Source: Didymodactylos carnosus
Lineage: Eukaryota; Rotifera; Eurotatoria; Philodinida; Philodinidae
NCBI GenBank assembly: GCA_905250885.1
Contig: CAJNOQ010000579.1
Span: 1 to 46,138, forward strand
DNA: 46,138 bases
Direction: 5' to 3'
Part shown: positions 22,293 through 33,345 of the stretch, in pieces
Layout of the letters: each line of letters starts with the position of its first letter
How positions within the stretch are numbered: the first letter of the stretch is position 1
Notes under the pieces: generated by a model
What the model saw: only the letters and a program-made list of their open reading frames with translations
What the model was told of the DNA's origin: nothing
The model's database searches: none
Position numbers and translations under genes: made by a program

Positions 22293-23631
22293 TTAACCAT
22301 AAATTCCCGGTGACTGTTGTGGTAATGATTGTTGAGGTTGTTGTGGAAGATTTTGGCCTAAACCTTGTCCACTCAATCCACCAATTGGTTGTTGTAGTTG
22401 AGCTGGAACCTGTTGTTGTGGTGGTAATGTTTCCATTTTTTTCTCTTTAGATTCTGAATGTGGTTGTGCAACTGGTACATCTTCCTTTAAACGAAAAAAA
22501 GACAATAATTTTTCAGAAATTATTTTTATTTTGATTATAAAAAAGCAAACTTTCTTTATTGACGCTCTGCTAACTCATAAATCATCATTTTACAACTAAC
22601 TGCTAAGTAACTCAGATTTTTTGGGAAATGACAATAAAAACAAATATTATCTAATAGACAAACTCTAGGCATCATTCTTTTAATGTACAGTATTTTAGAA
22701 AAAAGTCTATCCAAGTTTTAACCGTTTTTACTTACTTTTGGTTGTACAATTGAGATATGATCAGGCAATGGTTTTTTCACACCTTTTCCTTCTGAATATA
22801 AGAGAAAAAAAGTCAATGTAGTAGTGTGAAAGGTTAATAATGATGAATTTTTATACCTTTTGGATCGTATGGTAACATAATTTTAACTTTGATACCTAAT
22901 ACTCCTTGTCTTAATAGAACATGTCTTACTGCCATTTGTACGTAATCATTAACGGGATCACCGCTGTGTATCATTAAACCATCGACAAATTTCATTGCTT
23001 TGGCACGTTGACCACGTAATTTACCGCTAACAACTATCTCACAACCTTGTGCACCCGACTCCATTATAAAACGTAAAACACCATAACAAGCACTGAACAA
23101 AATAATAATAGATACAACATGGGTTTTACTTAAGGTATCAATTTACCGTCTGACAGGTAGTCCACCCATTAATTTATATCTCAATGATTCGGCTTGCGCA
23201 ATAGCGCATAAACCACGTGTAACAACTTTTTGTGCAAATAACTAAAACAGAAAATAAGAAAAGTTTATCTGTATTCTTCTTTTTACAAAAGAAATATCTG
23301 ATAAAAAACATACTTCAATTGTATTTTCTTGATAATCAAATCTTTTTTGTATAACAGATGTTAACTCTCGAATTCGGCGTCCTTTTTCACCTAATACTTG
23401 TTGTGTTTTAGTTGCCATAATAATGATTTCTGTACGTTGTGGTGTTACACGTATTTCTAATCCAGAATAACCATCTTCAGCTAACTCACGTGTGAAAAAT
23501 TCGTTCAATTCAGCGTGAAATACACCTTCACGTATAAACTAAAATGCATATGATGCAAATAATTACACAAATGAGTCTCAGTCATCTATATATACCTTCC
23601 GTTTTTTGGAAATATTTGTTGAAGTAGTCAT
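22293..23631 (-). CDS. RPS3: Ribosomal protein uS3 (RPS3), 6 exons, 279 aa, with C-terminal extension
   Basis: RPS3 is a core protein of the 40S subunit head at the mRNA entry site. Exons in transcript order: 23631-23596, 23538-23314, 23241-23147, 23092-22857, 22791-22736, 22484-22293; 840 nt in frame. The N-terminus [13 protein letters not shown] leads into the KH domain, with the GxxG loop GEKG at 62-65. The body follows the family closely ([67 protein letters not shown]). The product is longer than the 243-residue human protein because the last ~50 residues form a Gln/Pro/Gly-rich tail ([25 protein letters not shown]). RPL35A lies 485 nt upstream on the same strand. Possible pyrimidine tract plus AG (TCTTTTTAG) just upstream of the start could be a 5' splice or trans-splice acceptor. 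Confidence 0.97.
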
Positions 23632-24116
23632 TTCGATGTTGCTGCAGTCTCTTTAATATATCTAAAAAGACAAGTTTTTCTTCAAATTATCGATAGGAAA
23701 CTCTTTAGGAAAAAAGATGGTAAGAATTCATGAAGAGACAGTTTATTATTTCTATGATAGTGTATTGGTTATATCCTTCTAGCTTTAAAACGTACTATAA
23801 AGAAAATCCAGTTTGAACATATAAGCATAGATTTCTCTTTATAGTAATCACTAGTCTTCATAATATACTGTTTCTTTTTTATTATTTATCATCCAGCTTG
23901 TACAAACCACAGAATAACAACAAATAAAAAAAACGTTTTTATTTTTTACTTTTCTAATTCAGTGAAAAGCAAATGATCTTTTTTATTTAAACAAAACAGA
24001 AAACATGAACAATCCAATGAGTTGTTTAACTTTTTCGTTAAAATAAATTTATATTCTCGAAGGATACAACATCTAAAATAGATAAAATAGAGCATTTAGC
24101 ATATATATCAAATTTT
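23632..24116. other. Spacer between RPS3 and RPL35A
   Basis: It holds the RPS3 upstream region and the RPL35A 3' end. TTTATT (minus-strand AATAAA) at 23982-23987 is a candidate RPL35A poly(A) signal. No other feature was seen. Confidence 0.4.
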
Positions 24117-24802
24117 CTATATAAAACAGACGCAACGTACTACTCTTATACGTCTTCCCATTGCTTTTGGTGGTAAATTTCGTCGGAATTTTGCTCTTAC
24201 AGCTCCACTTTTACCATGTGCACGTGTAACCTTTCCCCATATTATTCGAACTCGGTTTACACGTTTTTGACCTGGAACCAATGTTTTACTAATATAAACA
24301 AAAGAATAATAAAGACAGTGTATAACTAAGTTTGACGAGGATTTATACTACAAAATATAAAACTTGTCTCTTCGCACAGTTTTATGAATGCAATTTAGAC
24401 ACATATGTTCTCTTGACACAAGCATGTCAGTCATATTAAACGACTAGAAAGAGGTTATAATAGAGGTACTTTTAGTTTAAGGAAGAATATTGGATCTTCT
24501 TGAATCATAAGCAAATTAACTGTGTACATCTTACTTTTTTGCTTTATAAACGTATGCACAACGTTTTCCAAGATAAAAATTTGTTTCACGTCGTTCATTA
24601 ACTCCATCTAATTTTAATAAGGCGGTATTTTCATGTTGATTACGTTTACCACGACGAAATCCGACAAACACTGCTTTGACATATAAGCTGAAATAGAGAT
24701 AAAACAGATAAAAAACAATAATATTATACATCACCATTATGAGACACACCGGCCTTTTTTGACGCCGGCAAGAGCGGGTTTTTCGACGACTTTAGATGAC
24801 AT
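24117..24802 (-). CDS. RPL35A: Ribosomal protein eL33 (RPL35A), 3 exons, 125 aa
   Basis: RPL35A is a 60S subunit protein of eukaryotes and archaea. Exons in transcript order: 24802-24750, 24687-24535, 24288-24117; 378 nt in frame. Family signatures are [41 protein letters not shown] and [10 protein letters not shown]. The N-terminus is about 14 residues longer than the human protein ([18 protein letters not shown] before LYVKAVF), and the last residues (RVVRCVCFI) replace the usual RVMLYPSRI. Both departures may be real or may hide a small gene-model error, though the exon phases fit. It is transcribed in the same direction as RPS3 and lies upstream of it. Confidence 0.95.
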
Positions 24803-27800
24803 TTCGACAGAACAATGAAGAGTTTGATCTGAAATCTAAAACTAAAAACGATCTGTCAAAAAAAAAATAGAGACCGGTCATTGCGCGTGATTTTGAATAA
24901 CGAAGCATTCAATTAATTTTCTCTTAACGCTTCAGCTGTCTAGAAATCGACCAACTTAATATAAAAAAACTTAGTTTAAGAAAGCTTTTTTCAATAATGA
25001 TTATGGGAGCTACTCTAGTAAGAGACGAAAAACTCAGTCGAATTACTAATCTCTTAATATAGTTAGAATTATGCAGACTAACGTTCAAGCATAGAAGCGA
25101 TTCTAGAACTAACAATAATTTCCTTTAGTAGTCATTCAGTGATTCGAGGAAAAAGGGTATTGGTATCCCGTGTGCTCCGCAATACAGCTCGATTTGAATT
25201 GAATCTACTGAAACACTCATATCTGGCCATCGAATCTGCAGCTTTTTCTGTTTTTCAAAAGATCTGAATGGTGCAGAGAAAGCCACTGAGACATCGACAA
25301 TGGTAAAAATCCTTCTTTGAAGAAGCAAGAATCTTTTATTTAAGCAATCCATTATTCAAATGTTTTTATCTTGCTTTAATCTGAAAAAAGCTCTAATTGA
25401 TCTAGTCCGATAGCTTTATCTAACCATGCATTAAGAGCTGATTGGTATATTCACAACTAATGCAAATTTGTTTCTCTCTCTGGATGAGTCATCCTTTCTT
25501 TCTTCGCAGGTTGAAAGAATTAACATCTTGTTTATCACTCGGTGTAAATAACAACTATCACAACGTCACACTTCAGCGGTTAGTCTTGAACTGTACCGGA
25601 TCACAATTATACCGATCAATGGTCTTAGTTTACAACTAACTTACGTAGTTGAACCTGATAGTTGTCTAATTATCTTCTCGAAGAGATTATGAGCATCACA
25701 AAGAATTAAATTAATAATAATTGCTCAGTTGTACGTGTATCACGCACGTTGCATCAAAAATGTATCCTTCAGATAACACAAGATTTTGTGTTACGTGAGA
25801 TTTGAAGACATGCTCTTTGTCCTAGTGATAGGTACGTTAAAAATTCCTGAGAGTATCGGAAGTATGAGTATCATTTCCACAAATCCGAAACTCTTTCAAT
25901 ACCATCTCTTTTGTCACAAGTGGGGTACAAAAAAGCATCTGTCGATGACGATTTTTCAGTATAATAATCGTGTTTATTCGTGCTTTGATCTTGAGACACA
26001 AAAAACAATTTTGCTGAAAACTCCATCAAATATTAAAAGACTGCTGAAAATTTATATATAAAATCATTTCATAGAACCTAACATTTTTCGTCTAATAGGA
26101 ATTCAGTCTGTGACATCTAAGAAGATTTTATCGACAACTACATTTCAAAATTGTGTTATTTTGAAACAAAGTTCTGAAAAACTGTTCATGTTTTTATAAC
26201 ACAGTTAGTTGCAATTTTGTGTACTTTTCAAATCAAAGTCATCGTACTCTTTAGAATCTTTTTTTTGGAAAGTGTCTCAAGTACTTCGACAAATATGATT
26301 ATTACATTGAAAAAAATTTCGATTTATAGATGGTTTTGTTCAACGTGTATTTTCCAATGTATTATTCATCGGTAAACTTCCATCTCTACGACAAAAGTCT
26401 AAAAGAAACGGATGTGAAAGTGAAACTAGAAAGATGATGTAATATTGAATATCACTATAAACTAGACGAATAAAAGAGAAGAGTTTGTACCGAACAATAG
26501 GCATCAATCTACGCATTAGTACTTTCTCAAACATGTTTTGACTTACCTTGAGAATTGTCCGTCCAGTTTGAGCACGTTTTTTGTCGCAGTAATATATCGT
26601 TTCAGTTTTGAAAACGAGAAGCACTATCGTTAGATTAGATTGCGTTTACAATCCCAAAATTGTTTTTTTTAGGCAATGACTAAAAATGAACTCGTGAAAA
26701 ATTTCGCATCTTTACGCAGATACACAAACTCAGATCATATTTATACACCCACTTTAATTCTTAATGTATTCTGTAGACAGACCTATCTGGATTCTCTATA
26801 AAATAAGCCTTTTTCGATCAAAAACTGATGAAACTTCGCAATGCGTACATAATAAAGGGCCACAATTTATTTCTCTATTTTTGTTAAATAACTAGTGCGA
26901 TTCAATAATAGACCTTTTCACTATTTTCCAGCAGAATACACGATACCAAAGTCGATTTTTGGTTTGCAACATTCTCGATGATTGACATGTCAGAGAGATG
27001 TTTAAGACATCTCCTAATAAAGCAGATGATGAAAAGTTCTGATATGAGATTTTCGAGGCATATTGTATCCTCTATGGTTCCTGCAAAATTTTTTTCTTTT
27101 CATTTCTATAAAACTACAGATGTATAAGTTTCAACGGTTATTTCGAATATCACGTTAACAGGGTGAATCTGATCTAAAAGCCAACCACGACACGCTTTTT
27201 TCACTCTTCTTTCCAGTGTAATACATAGAAGAGTCTCTTCTTTCCATTCATATCATTTTTGAGCATTGGAGCACACCAATGAGTATAACATCATGAGTAT
27301 AATGAACTATAGGCAGATGGGAATCTTTTTTCTACCGTCATAAAAAGTTTATTTTTGATATTGAAAGATGACAGGAGGTTCGGAAATTATTTAATAGGAA
27401 TGAAGTAAATATAGCTTCTTGCTTACCGCAATGAACCGCATTGAACGAGTTTAGCGACTCTATTAAAACGACGAAGACAACTGTGTAAATGAAATTTTTC
27501 TAAAACTTTATACTTTTTTAAGTCAGACAAACAATTTGAAGGCAATTGGATTCTTCATAAAATGAATTGATATAGAAATCAGAAAACTCAAGATATTTTT
27601 CAACTATTCTTCTAATCACCTCATATAACTTGATTGATGTGAAGATCATAATCTAAATGAAGCCAACGCTATTTTCATAGTAATAAACTTGCACTACACA
27701 TGATCAAAAAAGGATACCTATTCTTAAATAATCATTTTCTTGAATAAATCTAAATTTTTATCTGAATATCTGACAAGTGTTGAAAAGAGAAGAAAAAAAC

Positions 27801-27894
27801 GAAGTATTGCACACCTAAATCGTGAGTAATAAAATAGTGTTCAGAAATAAAAAGGAAAAGAATCTGTTCGTTGAGAAAAAATATGGTAAAATGT
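24803..27894. other. 3.1 kb intergenic, no gene seen
   Basis: Short frames of 60-95 codons occur on both strands without splice context or similarity. No strong inverted repeats were noticed. It includes the RPL35A promoter side and the 3' side of the BRC-motif gene. Confidence 0.35.
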
Positions 27895-28592
27895 TTAATT
27901 TTTTTTATTGAGAAATACCGGTGACATGGTCACATTTCGTTGCTTTGATTTTGTATCACAACCATTGTCCATTGATTCTGATTTATTTTCTTGTTCATCA
28001 TCATCATCATCATCATCGTTTAATAAACTGTCCAAATATTCTAAACAATTTCGACGTGTTTCCGAATCAATTTCTTCATTATACTTGTCAAATGCATTGC
28101 ATAATTCATCATCGTCCATATTGTCATTTTCAAGCAATGTTTTTCGTTCTTTTAACGGTGCTTGCACATCATTAAAATCGATTAGTTTTTGCACAATGCT
28201 TGGTTGTTCTTGTTGTTGTTCATTTTCGTACATTGACGCTATCTAAAGTATTCAGAAATAACAAGTACTACCAACAAGATAAGATACACAGAGATTGGAT
28301 CATATTAAATATTTTAGAATGATCACCGATAACCTACTCGACTTAATTCGTCATCGTCTATTTCATCAACGGTCGTTGTTGCTGCTATTGTACGTGCGCT
28401 TGTTGAATTTTTTTCCCCATAAAAAAAATCTCCATCGTCTTCATCACTGACATCTTTTTCATCAGAATCTGACTTTTTCTCTTCCAATAAACGTGCAGCA
28501 CGAGCAAGTGATGTTGATTTTGGAACTGGAATTTCTTTATTACTTGCTGTTATAAATGTAGGAAGTTGTGGAGTAGAAAATTGTGTAGACAT
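27895..28592 (-). CDS. Small acidic protein with a single BRC-like (RAD51-binding) motif, 200 aa
   Basis: Exons in transcript order: 28592-28338 and 28242-27895, joined in phase 0 across a 95-nt GT-AG intron (donor GTAGGT); 603 nt, 200 aa. Residues 13-38 read F-I-T-A-S-N-K-E-I ... L-A-R-A-A-R-L-L-E-E, which fits the BRC repeat pattern F-x-T-A-S-x-K-x-I/V ... L-x-K-A-x-x-L-F-x-E of BRCA2, with one extra residue between the FxTA and LFDE-like parts. In BRCA2 these two elements dock RAD51. The rest is strongly acidic (DSDEKDVSDEDDGD; DDDELCNAF; a run of seven Asp near residue 168) with no folded domain I can name. No BRCA2 helical or OB DNA-binding domain is present. The stop codon overlaps an AATAAA (AATAAAAAAAATTAA). 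The BRC reading is inference from the motif; the gene itself is supported by exon phasing and by the duplicated exon at 30072-30314. Confidence 0.7.
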
Positions 28593-30071
28593 CTGAAAGT
28601 TACAAATTCATATTCAAAAATAAGTATGTTGTCATACTGTACACATCACTCAAATCACACAAAATGACTTTAGCAAGACAAAAAGAGAACAGATAAATTA
28701 GTTTATTACATAATTAAATTTCTTAATAATTAGATTTGATTTAGCTACTGGACTACCTCTGACTTTTACTATTCATACTATTCATTTCAGTTTCACACAC
28801 AATTAACGTGAATAATAGGCGACTTGCAATATAACACAATATTCGTATAACGGACTAAAGAAATTCAGCTAGTTCTACCTAAGGAAAAAGAGAAAATTCT
28901 CACGTCCGAAGAAACGAGAGAACAATGGAACGAAAAATGATATAACAACAAGGAAATAAAAAAGAGATCGAAAAATTTCCTCGTTCTAACACTAACCAAT
29001 GAAATCATTTCGCAAATCTCTATATAAACGAAATTTCTTCTCACGTTTTCTCTATAGAAGTGTTACTGGAAAGCACCACCAGCTACTAAACAGAATAGGT
29101 TCTGTCTCCATTACTTTAGCTTTTTTTTATTGCCGTTTTTTCAGAATTAAAACTAAACAAACGAAATGTATTCCCCTTCTTGTGCTTTTTTATCTCTTCA
29201 TGTTAGTTTTTTGAATTTGTGTTGTTTACTTCGCCTTCAACGGATTAAACAATAACCACAGCAGAAAAGTCGGACTTCTGTTTCAAAGCCAAGTTTTAAA
29301 TAGCATGAAGAGATTCCAAAATTTGTATGCTTATGTGTTTGCGAAGTCTCCTTAAGTAATTTTGTTTGAGTGTTGGAGATAAACGGCTAAGCACATCTCA
29401 AAAGGATAAAATATTAAAAATGTGCATCTTATTAACTTACCAACTATTATGCATCCCAAAATATAAGGCAGGTAGTTGTTTTTAGAATAACTCCAAGACG
29501 ATAAAAGGTAAAGATTTGCGATTTTTGGCAATCAAAAGAGGACAGTTCAGCCTATATTTTTGTCGGCAAAACCGTTCTCCGAAAACATTCGGAAGACTGA
29601 GTTTCCATGGAATCTTTGGAAAACCAGGTCGAATCTCCAGAAACTGAGATAGCAATCTATCAGTTTTTTTCATAGATACATAGTCCAAAACGTACTCTCC
29701 ACAATGGAAACTAAATGAACTCTTAATTTTTCCCGGTTCAGGCTGTGCATCGGATTCCTGAGAGTTCGAGAATCAATATTTCTTTAGGTGTGGTGATTCC
29801 GAAAATGAATGAAAACGTGGGTAAACAATATCAGAAAAGCCATCGACTAGTAATCGTCTTAAAGCGATCTACTTCGTTAAACATTTTTCTTATAAGTATT
29901 ATGATCTGCATCCATCATATTTACGTATGTGATTGAATTTTCCGTTTATTTTATGTTGATATTATAAAAATAGAAGGCAAAATAAATTTATTCGTGAGCA
30001 AATTTGAACGTTTATTGTCATGTATATTGTTTTAGTTTACTTATTGTTATGTATGTTCTATTTCATATTTC
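28593..30071. other. Intergenic between the BRC-motif gene and its inverted exon copy
   Basis: No exon resembling the first (BRC) exon was found here, nor any other gene. Small open frames (for example 29482-29688 minus) lack support. Confidence 0.35.
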
Positions 30072-30314
30072 GGTTACTGATCACTAAAACATTTTAATAT
30101 GATCTAATCTCTGTGTTATACTTGTTATTTCTGAATACTTTAGATAGTATCAATGTACGAAAATGAACAACAACAAGAACAACCAAGCATTGTGCAAAAA
30201 CTAATCGATTTTAATGATGTGCAAGCACCGTTAAAAGAACGAAAAACATTGCTTGAAAATGACAATATGGACGATGATGAATTATGCAATGCATTTGACA
30301 AGTATAATGAAGAA
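30072..30314 (+). pseudogene. Inverted partial copy of the BRC-motif gene (intron plus 5' half of exon 2)
   Basis: This is an inverted copy of 28072-28334. It starts in the end of exon 1 (GGTTA), spans the intron and 173 nt of exon 2, and ends at AATGAAGAA, after which a stop (TATAG) follows. Because the intron is present the copy arose at DNA level and not from mRNA. The exon part differs from the source by about two bases, whereas the intron part shows several substitutions and an indel of about 20 nt. The open frame from the local ATG (30152) would give about 55 residues, QQQEQPSIVQKLIDF and onward, without the BRC motif. Confidence 0.85.
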
Positions 30315-30514
30315 TTATAGTACATTTGTTGCTCATTTGTTGTTCTCTTAAAAAGAGAAAAGTTGTTGTTTCATGAAATGAACTGATTTATATACATTAC
30401 ATCAGTTGATCTTTTGTTAGTATAAGTAGATCTTTGGAGGCTTTTGAGTGGCCATGTTTTCGGAAAAGTCTACTCTTAGACCTATCACAATTCGTAAGCG
30501 ATGAAAGGCTAGTA

Positions 30515-30748
30515 CCCAGATCCATGATTACGACCGTCCTATACGGTCGTATACGTCAAATTACGACGACGTAATTTGTCGTATACTATAGTATTTCGTC
30601 GTATTTTGGCGTAAACCCGGCCAACGTATTACGTCAGCCGTTGCGACCGTCGTATTTGAACGTAAACGATGTCGTTTACGATGGACGTTATACGTTAGCC
30701 AGCTTTACGTCAGAATACTGTAGTATACGGTCGTGAGTCTTAGACTTG
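30515..30748. mobile_element. 234-bp palindrome-rich MITE with TA flanks
   Basis: Inverted ends CCCAGATCCATGATTACGACCGT and its degraded complement (ACGGTCGTGAGTCTTAGACTTGGG) are flanked on both sides by TA (30513-30514, 30749-30750), as expected for a TA target duplication of the Tc1/mariner type. The interior is a chain of small hairpins made of ACGACCGTATAC, TACGTC, ACGTAATTTGTCGTATA and GTTTACGATGTCGTTTAC-type words. No coding frame is present. Confidence 0.8.
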
Positions 30749-30985
30749 GGTATCTTCATTCAAGTAGAAAAGTTATTTGTTATACATTCGAAGTGAAGTA
30801 TGTGATACATCGTCGTTGAAGAGCAACTGAAACAAAGATGAATAGTCCCTCCGGAACATCTTTCATTTGTTGAAACAGCCGATGCCAATATGACTGCGTT
30901 CTTTCGAGTATTATCTAGAATAATAATTACCAGTCTGTCTTTCGAACAGAAAAAAGTTCGTTTGCTTTAATAGTGATGGCGACAT

Positions 30986-31800
30986 TCAATAGTGATTGAG
31001 TGATGCTAATTCAGTTGAGATGTTCAACGGTATTATGCATAAATCTATTATTGCTTTCGGTCTTCTGGATGTTGCTAAGTTGTTGTTGACTACTTTCAAA
31101 TCGTTATGATCGTCTAACAACTTCGCTAATTTTTTATCTTTAATATTTCGCTTCACATTATTCCACAGTTGATTATGTGCATTCAAGTCATCCACAAGGG
31201 TTAAACTTTTGCTATGTCTATACAATTGATTAGAAGTTCATTGGAATGGCTTCTAACGGTGGCGGGTAATAAGCAACAACAGTTATTGTCTTATTTTGTT
31301 GTATATGTCAACGACTTTGAAATTAAATTTCAAAGATTAGACAAAGTTTCAATGAGTTTATGTTGTACGCCAGTGTTTAGACCGAGAGCAACTCCGTCAA
31401 ATGCATTAGATCCGTGTAGAAAAAAACAATATAATTCGATTTGAGATGACGAACAAGTTGATAGTTCATGCTATTATTGCTATGAAATTCGTTTAAAGCA
31501 AATAAGGTCGGAGAATGAATAGTTAAATAACGAATAAAATCACAGAATGACGTAATGATACAACCGATATTAAATAATACTAAACTAAAATGAATATTTT
31601 TTGATAGAACAGGAGATTTTGTATAACAGTTCCACTTGTCAATCACAAACGATAGTGATCTCTGTGGACCAATCGTTTAGAATACTCAGGCAGTTTTTTC
31701 TTTGATACCAATTCGTTAAATGGAGTAATGTTTGCTCATTATCATCTACGATACGGTTAATTCGATTCGAAAGATGAGATTGGTTCTCGTTAGGAGTCAT
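30986..31800 (-). pseudogene. Decayed gene of unknown family
   Basis: On the minus strand a frame opens at 31800 (MTPNENQSHLSNRINRIV), runs to 31639, then coding-like sequence resumes in another frame (SFVIDKWNCYTKSPVLSKN), shifts again at a T run near 31400-31415 to give GSNAFDGVALGLNTGVQH and KLIETLSNL, hits a stop, and continues brokenly to about 30986 (LNAHNQLWNNVKRNIK). The succession of plausible peptide segments in different frames suggests one gene broken by frameshifts and stops. I cannot name the family. Confidence 0.4.
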
Positions 31801-31924
31801 TGTTTATTACATTTTCAACTGAATTAAATGATGCCGTATGTTGAGATAATGTTGTCGGTGAAATATATAGAGAATACATCGTGTTCTCGACCGTCTATGA
31901 ATACATGGCTAAAAATGGCTAAAA

Positions 31925-32290
31925 ATGCTCAGTTTCATTCGACTCAAATCTCTTACCGTGGCCATCGTATCGCATTTAAATAGGGTTCTGTTACTGGCTC
32001 CTAATTTAAAAACTCTAAAAGTTGACTTTGATTATCTCGTTGATTGCTTGAACGATTATCAGCAAGCATGCCAGATTGTAGCATTAGATATTACAGAATG
32101 TAGATTCGATGTTGCATAGAAGTTTACATTAATGCACGTTTTCCATTATTAGAAATTCTATCTCTTTGAGCTGTAGGGAGCAGCGATTAATGACGATATG
32201 AAAGAATTTATTTGTCAAACAATACATGAATTCTATTCAAATTTCGATCAGCTGTTTCGTGTCAAACAATTCATTTGGCTTGAGGACTTG
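31925..32290 (+). pseudogene. Fragment of an F-box/leucine-rich-repeat-like gene
   Basis: The frame at 31925-32119 gives LKSLTVAIVSHLNRVLLLAP then NLKTLKVDFDYLVDCL, with the spacing of LRR-type repeats as in large invertebrate F-box/LRR families. After its stop a second frame gives INARFPLLEIL and a third FICQTIHEFYSNFDQLFRV. No F-box or full repeat domain remains, so it is a remnant. The family assignment is from pattern only. Confidence 0.4.
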
Positions 32291-32522
32291 GTAAGAATAT
32301 GGTAGGAAGTACTTGCGCATCTTGCAAAGGTTTTTTGTGCATGAAAGAGGCCAGAACTATAATTTACAAACATCCATTCCGTTATTAATAGAATCATTAA
32401 ACAGTTAACTTATAAAAAAAGAAATCTTTTTTGCGATTTTTTCAATTATTTTAGTATCAAAACAACCATACAAAACTCCCAAAAAAAATCAGCCGTGATC
32501 TGTTGGTTGTCTTCGCCGCGCC

Positions 32523-33345
32523 AGACAGTAAGGGGACATCTCCTGTATCCCGATCAGGATATAGAAAAAAATTAATATCCCGATTGAGATATAAAACACA
32601 AAATTTCGCCTCGTAAAAACGATTAAGGGGAAAATGACGACGTTACGGAGAAAAATTGACCTCACTATTAGAAAGAGTTCGAAAAACTACATCGGATTCT
32701 GTTGTGTTTGATTAAAAGTATATCAAGCACACTATTTTTTCGAATAAAAATTTTTATCAAATTTTAGTCGAATTTATATCCCGATCGGGAAATAGGCAGT
32801 TAACTTTTTATTGCTCAGGATAGGATATACTCTTGATCTAATCGCTTTCCACACCCACCGTCTTTTTTTATTTCTTTCTTTTCGATGCACACATATATTG
32901 AAACACATTTCTTTTCTCATGCATCGACAATAGATAAGTATACGTGCTTTGTGTTTAACGGGGAATTTTCCAACTATTGATTCGTGCAGATAAATTGCCT
33001 TATGTTTTTTGTAAGTGAATTACAACTTGCTTACAACTCATTTATACTCATATTGCCTGGTGAGGCAATACCCCTTTCAAACTGATTAGATTTGGTGAAA
33101 AACATGTTAATGTGGAAGTTAGAAATTACGCTAATCAACAAAAATGTTTTGATATCCTGATTGGGATATAGATTTTTTTTGTATCTCAATCGGGACATCG
33201 AATTATATCCTGATCAGGATATAATTTCAGACTATATCCTGTTCGGGATATTAAAGAAAGTTTGCTGTAAAAAAAGATATTCAGGTCGGGATATAATATC
33301 CTGCTGGGAAGTACACCCGATCGGGATATGTCTCCACACTGTCAG
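32523..33345. mobile_element. ~820-bp element carrying ATCCCGATCGGGAT words
   Basis: The left end ACAGTAAGGGGACATCTCC (from 32525) and the inverted right end GGATATGTCTCCACACTGT (to 33342) match, and both sides show an adjacent CAG, a possible 3-bp target duplication. Near both ends, and several times on the right (33153-33328), the palindromic word TATCCCGATCGGGATA recurs in degraded forms such as TATCCTGATCAGGATA and TATCCTGATTGGGATA. The middle (about 32600-33140) is AT-rich and non-coding. Confidence 0.75.

Noticed and set aside
22070-22450. 126-codon plus-strand frame
   Set aside because: Its second half is the antisense of the RPS3 last exon; the Val-rich run is the complement of Gln codons.
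27908-28246. Ser-rich and His-rich plus-strand frames
   Set aside because: Antisense shadows of the Asp-rich second exon of the BRC-motif gene.
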